Source: an uncultured Mesonia sp.
Lineage (GTDB): Bacteria; Bacteroidota; Bacteroidia; Flavobacteriales; Flavobacteriaceae
Assembly: GCA_947494545.1 (NCBI GenBank)
Contig: CANLVH010000009.1
Coordinates: 1-64,000, forward strand
DNA length: 64,000 bases
Reading direction: 5' to 3'
The position numbers and the translations under genes were made by a program. The notes under the pieces are model-generated. The model had not been told where the DNA came from and ran no database searches. It was given only the letters and a program-made list of their open reading frames with translations. Position 1 is the first letter of the stretch; each line of letters begins with the position of its first letter. This document shows, one piece after another, positions 8,656-16,400 of this stretch.

Positions 8656-9189
8656 ATGAGCGCAACTTGGTATGAATGTAAGGTGAAATACAAAAAAACA
8701 CACGAAACAGGCGAACAAAAAATGACTACCGACACCTATCTTTTGGATGCGGTAAGCTACACCGAAGCAGAAGCCAGAATTAGCGAAGAGATAAAAGCCT
8801 ACACCAGTGAAGAATTTAAAATTATGAATATAAAATTGGCCAACTTTGCAGAAGTACACCCTTTTGAAAATTCCGATAGGTGGTTTAAAGCAAAAGTTTC
8901 TTTAATAGCCTTAGACGAAGAAAGCGGAAAAGAGAAAAAGAGCAATATTTATCTCTTGGTGCAAGCCAATGATGTAAAAGAAGCTTTTGAAAACACCACT
9001 ACCGCTATGGCTGGAACAATGGGAGATTATACCATTCCTTCTATTACCGAATCGCCAATCTTAGATGTTTTTCCTTATTTTACGGGAGAAGAAGAACAAT
9101 TGGAAAAATTTAAGGTTTTAAGTGCCGAAGAAGAAGTGGAAGAAGTGGACAAAATGAAAGAGACAAAAGAGCTAAAAGCGGAAAAATAA
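8656..9189 (+). CDS. DUF4494 family protein
   Basis: A Bacteroidota-specific cytosolic protein of unknown function, 177 residues. The family pattern is clear: TWYECKVKYKK at the start, then KMTTDTYLLDAVSYTEAEARI and, in the second half, a repeat of the same layout (RWFKAKVSLIALDEESGKEKK, then NIYLLVQANDVKEAF). This indicates two related beta-alpha units of about 70 residues each. The C-terminal 25 residues are acidic and Lys/Glu rich, probably disordered. No membrane or export signal. It is monocistronic with a terminator about 85 bp downstream. Confidence 0.9.
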   Translation: MSATWYECKVKYKKTHETGEQKMTTDTYLLDAVSYTEAEARISEEIKAYTSEEFKIMNIKLANFAEVHPFENSDRWFKAKVSLIALDEESGKEKKSNIYLLVQANDVKEAFENTTTAMAGTMGDYTIPSITESPILDVFPYFTGEEEQLEKFKVLSAEEEVEEVDKMKETKELKAEK

Positions 9190-9274
9190 AGGGCGGTAAT
9201 TTTTTTTAGATGCTTTTTTATTAAAGCTAAATTCTATAAAATTTTTCCGGCAAAACATTCCGTAAAGAAAATAG

Positions 9275-9307
9275 AAAGGGTAGATTTTTACAGTCTGCCC
9301 TTTTTTT
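9275..9307 (+). terminator. Terminator after DUF4494 gene
   Basis: AAAGGGTAGA at 9275-9284 pairs with TCTGCCCTTT (one G-U pair) and an eight-T run follows, with a short loop. It is the only strong hairpin with a T-run between this gene and the convergent porin remnant. Confidence 0.7.
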
Positions 9308-9404
9308 CGATATCTAATAAAAAAATTTTATTGTACTTCTGTTTCCATTTTACAACAACCTAAGCGGCGTTATAAAGCCTATTCTTACTTCATTTTTATT
9401 GTAA

Positions 9405-9725
9405 TTAGAAGCATTGTACTAAGGTTTGCACATCACTACCTTTGTTAAATCTATTTCTAAATTTAAAAGCTACTTTTTCATGTACCTGAGCAGAAATACC
9501 AAGCGCTGTATGACCGTTCTGAAACTGCACGCCGTTATAATAATGATCGCCACCCCTAAAGGTGTAAGCGCGCACCCCCATGCGCATATCTAAAGTGATG
9601 TTTATTTTTTTTAATAACTTGGTCTTTTTTATGGGAATAATGGGTTCGGGCAAACTGTCTCGCTGCTGTGAGAGCACAACTAAAGAAATTAATAAAAGTA
9701 AACCGGTCAAAAATATTTTTATCAT
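9405..9725 (-). pseudogene. Truncated outer-membrane porin (phosphate-selective-porin-like)
   Basis: The frame from ATG 9725 has a good signal peptide (MIKIFLTGLLLLIS...VVLSQQ) and then beta-strand-like sequence ending at a stop after about 106 residues: LDMRMGVRAYTFRGGDHYY, GHTALGISAQVHEKVAFKFRNRFNKGSD. This resembles the beginning of a flavobacterial porin of the OprO/OprP type, which is normally about 350-400 residues. No continuation of the barrel is visible downstream (to 9360) in any frame, so the rest was deleted. The product could only be a short exported peptide. The porin assignment is moderately sure; truncation is clear if the family is right. The frame is open upstream to 9815, but the signal peptide supports 9725. 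Confidence 0.6.
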
Positions 9726-10012
9726 AAAGCCATAGTTTATTAGATGTGGATGCGCTGAAGATGGGTTAGCTACTTCTCTTGCTTTCTTAAAAAACAAACG
9801 TCTTTGTAGTTGCAATATAAAGATTCTAATCTTTTATTTATGTTAACCCAAACTAAAGATTGGACTAAGCATAGCAGTATTTAAAAGTCTCGCTTTAAAT
9901 AGCTACTAATGCTGTGACTCTTGCAAAGGTTTTCCATGCTTTAATAAAAGATTAAAAGTTTAAAATTTCTAAACTTGGTCTTTTTGCTTAACTTTCCTCT
10001 AAAAACAGCCTT

Positions 10013-10507
10013 ATGAATATTTTATACCTTCACGGATTGGGAAGTTCGTTAAAACCGGAAAAACGTGAGATTTTAGAAAAGTACGGAAAAGTTTACGGCC
10101 CGGATATTAATTATGAACAACGCAAGGACACGATAGATTGGCTTTACGGAAGCTATAAAGAAAAAGAAATTGATGTTATTATTGGCAGTAGTATGGGCGG
10201 TTTTACAGGTTACTACTTAAGCAGATTGTTACAAACCCCTGCTTTACTGTTTAATCCGGCTTTGGCAGCACGCAAGGTAAAACAAGAAATCCCCGAAAAT
10301 GCACCTCCGCATCAAAGTTTAGTGCAATTTATTTTAGGAGCTCAAGATACCACTGTAAATCCGGAAGCCACCCTTGGTTTTATTGCCGAACATTTCCCAA
10401 AAACCCAAGATTATCAAATTTCTATACAAAAAGATTTGGAACACCAAATCCCAATCGAAGTCTTTAAAAATGCAACCGATAAGTTTTTTAGAGAAGTAAA
10501 GCTGTAA
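10013..10507 (+). CDS. YqiA/YcfP-like alpha/beta hydrolase (esterase)
   Basis: A small serine hydrolase of 164 residues. The oxyanion strand reads MNILYLHGLGSS, the nucleophile elbow is GSSMGG (about residues 62-67, Ser64), followed by LLFNPALA, the acidic region LGAQDTTVNP and the catalytic His in LEHQIP near the end. This is the YqiA/UPF0227 layout, where the E. coli protein is a thioesterase/esterase of unclear physiological substrate. The protein is cytosolic with no signal peptide and is transcribed alone. The start at ATG 10013 puts the LHG motif at the usual place. Confidence 0.88.
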   Translation: MNILYLHGLGSSLKPEKREILEKYGKVYGPDINYEQRKDTIDWLYGSYKEKEIDVIIGSSMGGFTGYYLSRLLQTPALLFNPALAARKVKQEIPENAPPHQSLVQFILGAQDTTVNPEATLGFIAEHFPKTQDYQISIQKDLEHQIPIEVFKNATDKFFREVKL

Positions 10508-10600
10508 GCGGCAAGCTTTAGGCGATAAGCGGTAAGCAATAAGCGAAAAGCTTTTTGCTGTAGATAACATCTCTAACTGCACCCAAACTGACAGAGGGAG

Positions 10601-10738
10601 CCCACCCCCTTCCCTCAGGCAAGGGCTGGGGATGGGATGAAAACTTATGTACTCATTGTCTTATTTAAATTTGTAGCGCAGCAGAACCCTTCCGACATCT
10701 GCCATTTCAGATGTCACCTTCCCTAAATTAGGAAGGTG
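10601..10738. repeat. Cluster of three intergenic palindromes (REP-like)
   Basis: Three hairpins sit in a row. A GC-rich one at 10601-10636 pairs CCCACCCCCTTCCCT with AGGGCTGGGGATGGG at 12 of 15 positions. A perfect 8-bp pair GACATCTG/CAGATGTC lies at 10694-10715. A perfect 8-bp pair CACCTTCC/GGAAGGTG lies at 10715-10738 and is followed by a T-run. The local GC content is well above the surroundings. Layout and location between genes suit REP/BIME-type elements; the last one could also act as a terminator for the upstream hydrolase. Confidence 0.6.
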
Positions 10739-10780
10739 CTTTTTTTATATTATGTCATAGGCTTTATCCAGATTGACAAA

Positions 10781-10980
10781 CGCAACCAATCACCAATCAC
10801 CAATTCACAAATCAACAAATTCACCAATCACCAATTCACAAATCACAAATTCACCAATCACCAATTCACAAATCACAAATTCACCAATCACCAATTCACC
10901 AATCACCAATCACCAATTCACAAATTTACCAATTAACAAATCAACTAATCTCCAATCCCCAACCCTCAATTCACAAATCT
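10781..10980. repeat. Minisatellite of 7-8-bp units with 30-bp higher-order period
   Basis: About 200 bp consist of degenerate units such as aatcacc and aattcac. A perfect 30-bp unit occurs twice, at 10821-10850 and 10851-10880, and a third copy from 10881 diverges after about 18 bp. Both long open frames through it encode only Asn/Thr/His/Ile/Pro/Ser/Gln/Lys/Phe repeats, so I do not call a gene. The array ends about 40 bp before the tandem UvrA start and may affect its expression. Confidence 0.75.
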
Positions 10981-11020
10981 TTCTATATTTATTTTTTCAT
11001 AAAAGAAACAGCGCTGCAAT

Positions 11021-14000
11021 ATGCAAATCTTAAATGCCTACCAAAACAATCTTAAAAACATTAGCTTACGTCTTCCTGAAAACCAGTTAATTGTACTTAC
11101 AGGTTTATCAGGTTCGGGAAAATCTTCTTTGGCCATAGATATAATTGCAAACGAAGGCTACCGTTATTTTTTAGAAAGTTTGCCGGATTATAACCAACAA
11201 AATTCTCAAATTATCCCTACTGCCGAAGTAGATACCATAAACAACTTGCCACCGGTTATAAAGGTAGAACAAAACAAAAGTTTTCAGTCTGTTAAGGCTA
11301 CTTTTGGTACGCTTTCCGAACTTAATACTTATTTCCGAATTTTATTTGCGCGTTTTTCGGCTGAGGAAATCTTAAGTAAATCGCTTTTTTCGTTTAACCA
11401 TCCTAAAGGTGCTTGCGAAACTTGCCGCGGAATTGGAGAGGCAGAATATATTGATCTTGACAAATTAATAGGCGATGAGAACAAAACTTTACGCGAAGGC
11501 GCCATTACCACTACCCTACCCAACGGTTATATTGTTTATTCGCAAATAACGGTTGACGAATTAAACAAAGTCTGCCAGGCGCATAATTTTAGCGTAGATA
11601 TACCGTGGAAAACGCTTAGCGCGGAACAAAAAGACGTGGTTTTAAACGGAAGCGATCGCATTAAAGTCTTTTTTGGGAAACACGGCTTGGAATCCCGACT
11701 TAGGTGGAAAGGCATTAAAGCAAAGCCCCGCGAAGAAGGTTTTTATAAAGGAATGCTTCCCGTGATGGAAGATATTTTAAGACGCGACAGAAATCCGAAT
11801 ATCTTAAAATTTGCCAGCTCTAAAACTTGCCCTAGTTGCAAAGGCGCGCGCATAAAAGCAGAAAATTTAACTTATACATGGAAAGGCTATAATTTTCAAG
11901 ATTGGATGCAACTTCCTTTAAACGAATTGTATAAACAGTTAGAGGCTAATGATTACCTTTCGGGGGAAGAAGAATTAGTGCAAATATTACGTACCAAATT
12001 ATTAGACCTAATAAGACTGGGAATGGCAGATTATAGCCTCAACACCCCAAGTTTAGAAATTTCTTCCGGAGACGCACAACGCATCAAACTCATTAACCAA
12101 GTAAACAGCAAGTTACAAGGTATTTTATATGTTTTTGACGAACCTTCTATTGGTTTATCTGCCGCTTATCAAAAATATTTACTTCATATTTTAAACCGAC
12201 TTATAGCCAGGGGCAATAGCGTTATTGTAGTAGAGCACGATTTAGAATTTATAAAAGCCGCAGATTGGTTGGTAGAATTAGGACCCGAAGCCGGAATAAA
12301 CGGCGGCGAAGTTGTTTTTAACGGTCGGCTTAAGGATTTTTTAAAAGCTAAAAACCTTAAAAGTCCAACGCGCAAAGCTCTAGAAGAGGCACAAAAAGCC
12401 CCTACAAAACAGGAAACTAAAAAAGTGTTAGCAGAAGCTTTTAAACCCGGTTTTAAAAAATTATCGGTGGTAAGTAAAAAAACACCGCAATTAATAGAAG
12501 ATATTATTGCTTTTTGCGAAAAAAAAGAATGGACTGTTCTTAGTGTAAGCGATCAACCTATAGGAAAAACCCCGCGCAGTAATCCGGCAACCTATACGGG
12601 TTTAGCAAATTTTATACGCAATCTGTTAGCAAAAACACCCGAAGCAAAAGCTTTAAACTTGACCAAAAGCGCTTTTTCTTTTAACAACAAAACCGGTAGA
12701 TGCCCGGCTTGCGAAGGCGCCGGGGTTATCAGTCTTTCTATGAGCGCGATGGGAAGCATCAATCAAGTTTGTCCTACCTGCAACGGCAAGCGTTTTAAGG
12801 CCAAAGTTTTGCGCGCGCATTGGCAAGAGAAAAATATTGCAGAAATTTATAACCTCAGCATTCAAGAAGCTTATACTTTTTTCTCTTCGGAAAAGAAAAT
12901 TAAAGAAAGCTTGGGATTAATGCTGCAATTGGGCTTAGGTTATATCAAATTGGGGCAACCTTCTAATACTTTATCTGGCGGGGAAGCGCAACGCATAAAA
13001 CTCACCAAACATTTTGCTAAAAAATCAAAGAAAACACTTTTATTGCTAGAAGAGCCAAGCATTGGTTTGCACCAACAAAACGTAAAAGAATTATTGGCTG
13101 CCTTGCACCAATTAAAACAAGAGACAGCCGGCATAATTTGTTTTGAAAACCATTCGCTTTTTCAAAAAAGTGCAGATATTTTAGTAGAAAACACGCCTAA
13201 ACCGCAACCCATTACCATCCGACAAGAAAATCCGCAGCAGCGTAATACTATCACTATTAAAAATGCGCGTACACATCATCTAAAAGACCTTAACTTGGCT
13301 TTACCCAAACATTCTTTTACGGTAGTTACGGGCATTTCGGGGTCGGGAAAATCTTCTTTGGTAATAGATACTTTACACGGTTTTGGGTTGCAAGAAATGA
13401 CCAAGCAATTTTCAAGCTACCAACAGTCGCGCGTAGGTGTGAATTTTCAGTTTGAAGTAGATTATATTGAAGGCCTTACACCAACTATTTGCATTACCCG
13501 AAAACAAAAAAACTATTCGCAACGCACCGATATTGCCAAACAAACGGGCATTGATAAGCTTTTGCGGTTTGTGTTTTCCAGAAAAGCGCAGTATGCAGGA
13601 GAAGATTTATCTGCGAGTCATTTTTCTAACAACCACGAATTGGGAAAATGTGCGGTTTGCGAAGGCATTGGACGCGAACTCCTACCCGACCTCAACAAAT
13701 TGGTTTTAGACGCAGAAAAAAGCATAGCTAACGGACTTTTTGCCCATAACAAAGTAATTGGCTATTATGGCGATCCGACCGGGAAACATATGGCTATCTT
13801 AAAAAAAGTAGGGCAAGAATATGGGTTTGATTTAGAAACCCCTTTCGGGGAATTAACCGCGGCGCAAAAAGAGGTTTTACTTTACGGAACAGAAGAAAAA
13901 ATATGGCAAGCAAACTGGAATTATAAAACCAAAACTCGCGAAGGCACGCAAGCCTTAACGATGAAATGGGAAGGTCTTTTTAATTATTTGCAAGATGAAT

Positions 14001-15514
14001 ATTTTAAAACCAGAAAAAACAAAAACACCAAACAGCTTACCGCACTTTTTTCTTACAGAAAATGCAACAACTGCTTTGGCAGCGGATTAAAACCGGAGCG
14101 TTTATCTTATAAAATAGCAGGAAAATCTATTCATGAAATTAAAGCCTTAAATTTTAAAAGTTTTGGAGAGTGGCTCAAAGCAAATTCCGATAAAGAAAAT
14201 ATAGACGGCAAATTAATCCGTAAAGTAAAAACGCATTTAACAAATACCATCGCAAGAGCCGAGCAATTGCATATAGATTATCTACAACTCAACCGGAAAT
14301 CGCCTAGTTTATCCGGAGGAGAAAATCAGCGCGTAGAACTTATAAAACAATTAAACAGTCCGTTAAAAGGCATTACTTATCTACTTGATGAACCTTCTGC
14401 CGGCTTATCGAATGATAATATTCCGGATTTATTGCAAATCTTAAAAGAACTTATAGAAAAAGGAAATACCGTAGTGGTAATTGAGCACAATAAAGAACTT
14501 ATTTTAGCGGCAGATTACTTGGTGCAACTCGGTCCGCAAGCCGGAAAATTAGGCGGATATATTACCTATGAAGGCAGTCCGCAGAATTTCTTACAACAGC
14601 CGGAATGCCACCCGTACTTAAAAGCTGCAAAACAGCCATTAAAGTTGAACAAAGCGAAAGAGCAAATTGCAATTGAAAAATTGTCTAAACATACCTTGAT
14701 AAAAGACAGTTTAGCAATACCGGTTGGCGGAATAACGGCCATTACCGGAAAATCCGGGATAGGAAAAACTACTTTGGTAAAAGAGATTTTAATTCCCAGT
14801 ATCAAAACCGCGCAGTCGGTAAACTGTAAAAACATCACTTTCCCTAAAAAATACGCAGCAGCCTATTATTTTGAACCGAAAAAATTACGCTCGCAAGCTG
14901 CAACTTTGCTGGTGTCTTATTGGGATTTGTTAAAACCAATAAGTAAACTATTTGCCGCTAAAACCAGCTTAAAACCTAAAGACTTTTCGTATAAAACAAA
15001 AAGCAGTCAATGCCCAAATTGTAAAGGAAAAGGCTATATAGAAACCAGTTTGGACGTAACTGCCAATAGTATTGAAACTTGCGAAGTTTGTAAAGGCAAA
15101 CGCTACATAGCCGAAATTTTAGATTATAAAGTAGCTGATAAAAACATAGCAGAAGTGCTGGCTATGAATAGTAGCGAATTTAAAAGTTGGGCAAAAGAAA
15201 ATAATTTGTCGGTCAAAAAGCTTTCATTCTTAACACAATTGGAAGAAATTGGTTTAGCGCACCTACGTTTGGACCAAGCGGTACAATCGCTTTCGTCCGG
15301 AGAAAAGCAACGCTTACTGTTGTTAAATTGGCTACAAAACAAAACTACCCACGCGTTTTATATCTTAGACGAACCCAGCATTGGCTTGCACTACGCCGAT
15401 ATTGATTTGCTATTTAGCATACTAAAAAAATTGAGCCGTAAAAACGATGTGCTGGTTATTGACCATAATTTGTATTTGCTGCAAAATATTGGGGTTGGAA
15501 TGGTTTTGGAGTAG
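11021..15514 (+). CDS. Tandem (double) UvrA-like ABC protein, 1497 aa
   Basis: Two UvrA-like halves are fused in one chain, giving four ABC signature motifs: ISSGDAQRIKL (347), LSGGEAQRIKL (651), LSGGENQRVEL (1097) and LSSGEKQRLLL (1424). Walker A is present only three times: GLSGSGKSS (28), GISGSGKSS (771) and the variant GKSGIGKTT (1243). The second nucleotide site of the first half keeps DQPIGKTPRSNPATYTGL and its zinc finger (CPACEGAG...CPTCNGKRF) but has lost the P-loop, and its Walker B reads LLLEEP instead of DEP. Zinc-type CxxC pairs recur at 132, 270, 561/584, 877, 1015 and 1331/1354. Normal UvrA is about 940 residues. It probably binds damaged or drug-bound DNA, but is likely not the main repair UvrA. 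It starts just after a minisatellite and has no operon partner. Confidence 0.92.
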   Translation: MQILNAYQNNLKNISLRLPENQLIVLTGLSGSGKSSLAIDIIANEGYRYFLESLPDYNQQNSQIIPTAEVDTINNLPPVIKVEQNKSFQSVKATFGTLSELNTYFRILFARFSAEEILSKSLFSFNHPKGACETCRGIGEAEYIDLDKLIGDENKTLREGAITTTLPNGYIVYSQITVDELNKVCQAHNFSVDIPWKTLSAEQKDVVLNGSDRIKVFFGKHGLESRLRWKGIKAKPREEGFYKGMLPVMEDILRRDRNPNILKFASSKTCPSCKGARIKAENLTYTWKGYNFQDWMQLPLNELYKQLEANDYLSGEEELVQILRTKLLDLIRLGMADYSLNTPSLEISSGDAQRIKLINQVNSKLQGILYVFDEPSIGLSAAYQKYLLHILNRLIARGNSVIVVEHDLEFIKAADWLVELGPEAGINGGEVVFNGRLKDFLKAKNLKSPTRKALEEAQKAPTKQETKKVLAEAFKPGFKKLSVVSKKTPQLIEDIIAFCEKKEWTVLSVSDQPIGKTPRSNPATYTGLANFIRNLLAKTPEAKALNLTKSAFSFNNKTGRCPACEGAGVISLSMSAMGSINQVCPTCNGKRFKAKVLRAHWQEKNIAEIYNLSIQEAYTFFSSEKKIKESLGLMLQLGLGYIKLGQPSNTLSGGEAQRIKLTKHFAKKSKKTLLLLEEPSIGLHQQNVKELLAALHQLKQETAGIICFENHSLFQKSADILVENTPKPQPITIRQENPQQRNTITIKNARTHHLKDLNLALPKHSFTVVTGISGSGKSSLVIDTLHGFGLQEMTKQFSSYQQSRVGVNFQFEVDYIEGLTPTICITRKQKNYSQRTDIAKQTGIDKLLRFVFSRKAQYAGEDLSASHFSNNHELGKCAVCEGIGRELLPDLNKLVLDAEKSIANGLFAHNKVIGYYGDPTGKHMAILKKVGQEYGFDLETPFGELTAAQKEVLLYGTEEKIWQANWNYKTKTREGTQALTMKWEGLFNYLQDEYFKTRKNKNTKQLTALFSYRKCNNCFGSGLKPERLSYKIAGKSIHEIKALNFKSFGEWLKANSDKENIDGKLIRKVKTHLTNTIARAEQLHIDYLQLNRKSPSLSGGENQRVELIKQLNSPLKGITYLLDEPSAGLSNDNIPDLLQILKELIEKGNTVVVIEHNKELILAADYLVQLGPQAGKLGGYITYEGSPQNFLQQPECHPYLKAAKQPLKLNKAKEQIAIEKLSKHTLIKDSLAIPVGGITAITGKSGIGKTTLVKEILIPSIKTAQSVNCKNITFPKKYAAAYYFEPKKLRSQAATLLVSYWDLLKPISKLFAAKTSLKPKDFSYKTKSSQCPNCKGKGYIETSLDVTANSIETCEVCKGKRYIAEILDYKVADKNIAEVLAMNSSEFKSWAKENNLSVKKLSFLTQLEEIGLAHLRLDQAVQSLSSGEKQRLLLLNWLQNKTTHAFYILDEPSIGLHYADIDLLFSILKKLSRKNDVLVIDHNLYLLQNIGVGMVLE

Positions 15515-15564
15515 TTTTTTTTGTGAAATATAAAAATTATTTTTTAGCCGAATATCTATTTTTA

Positions 15565-16008
15565 TCAATTTAAATACAATTCCACCGGCATATCTTCTCC
15601 TTCAGACTGATAGAAAATATCGGGATAGACAACATACCGTGAGGCGTGGTAGCGATTCATTTTTGCGAAGTTTTTGATTTCATATTGAGTAAAAAAACAA
15701 TAGAGGATATTATCGTTTTTTTTTGAAGTAGAATTGTACAACTGAAGTGGATAAGCTTTTTTCTGCCAAGGGTTTATTTTTGCTTTATGCGTGTCTAAGG
15801 TGTATTTTCTTTTATAAAGCAATACATCGATAATTTCTTGGCTATAAAAACCTTTTGTTTCGTAAGAGATTATAAGACTAAGATAGGCATCGTATTTTAA
15901 AACTGCTTTTTTATTTTTCGTATAACCTTTAATCGAGTCGAGTAAATATCCCGTGTTGCCAAATTCAAATAAGTAGTAATGGTAAGCTATATTTTTAGAT
16001 AAATTCAT
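15565..16008 (-). CDS. Hypothetical protein, 147 aa (end of retron operon)
   Basis: I do not recognise it. It is soluble, rich in Tyr, Lys and Asn, with no membrane segment or signal. The start is ATG 16008, ten bases after the preceding gene, so it is probably cotranscribed with it and with the retron genes upstream. Its AT-rich codon use matches that group rather than the UvrA gene with which it converges. Whether it belongs functionally to the system or is a passenger is open. Confidence 0.65.
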   Translation of the reverse strand: MNLSKNIAYHYYLFEFGNTGYLLDSIKGYTKNKKAVLKYDAYLSLIISYETKGFYSQEIIDVLLYKRKYTLDTHKAKINPWQKKAYPLQLYNSTSKKNDNILYCFFTQYEIKNFAKMNRYHASRYVVYPDIFYQSEGEDMPVELYLN

Positions 16009-16018
16009 TTAGTTAGTT

Positions 16019-16378
16019 TTAAAATGGAGTTTCTCCTTCAGTTTTCTCTTGTTTAATATTATTACAAATATGAACAGCATAATATTGACGGTTTTCATTC
16101 CAAGCAACTATATACCGCATTACAAAATCATTATTTTTATAAGCAAAAAAACTAACAGCAGGGGTATCCGGAAAGCAATATTTGCACTTAGAGGATTTTA
16201 CATAAAGTCCTTCAGGATAAACAACTTTAAGCCCTTCAATTTTATCCCGAATTTGCCGAATCAACTCCTCCTTTACTCCATCAGAATACATTGCATCTGG
16301 ATTTATGTCCTGCAAATACAGAGGCTGGTATTCCAGAAAAGCGTTGACTACGGCTTGTTTTAAAGTGTAAACAGTCAT
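16019..16378 (-). CDS. Hypothetical protein, 119 aa (retron operon)
   Basis: Unknown family. The N-terminal half is helical (VVNAFLEYQPLYLQDIN...VKEELIRQIRDKIEGL). The second half looks beta-rich with a CKYC pair near residue 65 and a further Cys near the end, so a bound zinc is possible. The start at ATG 16378 is 22 bases after the 597-residue gene and the end is 10 bases before the last gene. Same strand and tight spacing argue for membership of the retron operon; function cannot be inferred. Confidence 0.65.
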   Translation of the reverse strand: MTVYTLKQAVVNAFLEYQPLYLQDINPDAMYSDGVKEELIRQIRDKIEGLKVVYPEGLYVKSSKCKYCFPDTPAVSFFAYKNNDFVMRYIVAWNENRQYYAVHICNNIKQEKTEGETPF

Positions 16379-16400
16379 TTTTTGGTGGCTTAGTTGGTTC

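Noticed and set aside
10736..11033. Open frames through the 30-bp-period repeat encoding Asn/Thr/His/Ile/Pro repeats
   Set aside because: Two frames remain open only because the DNA repeat lacks stop codons; the products are pure low-complexity repeats with no start context.
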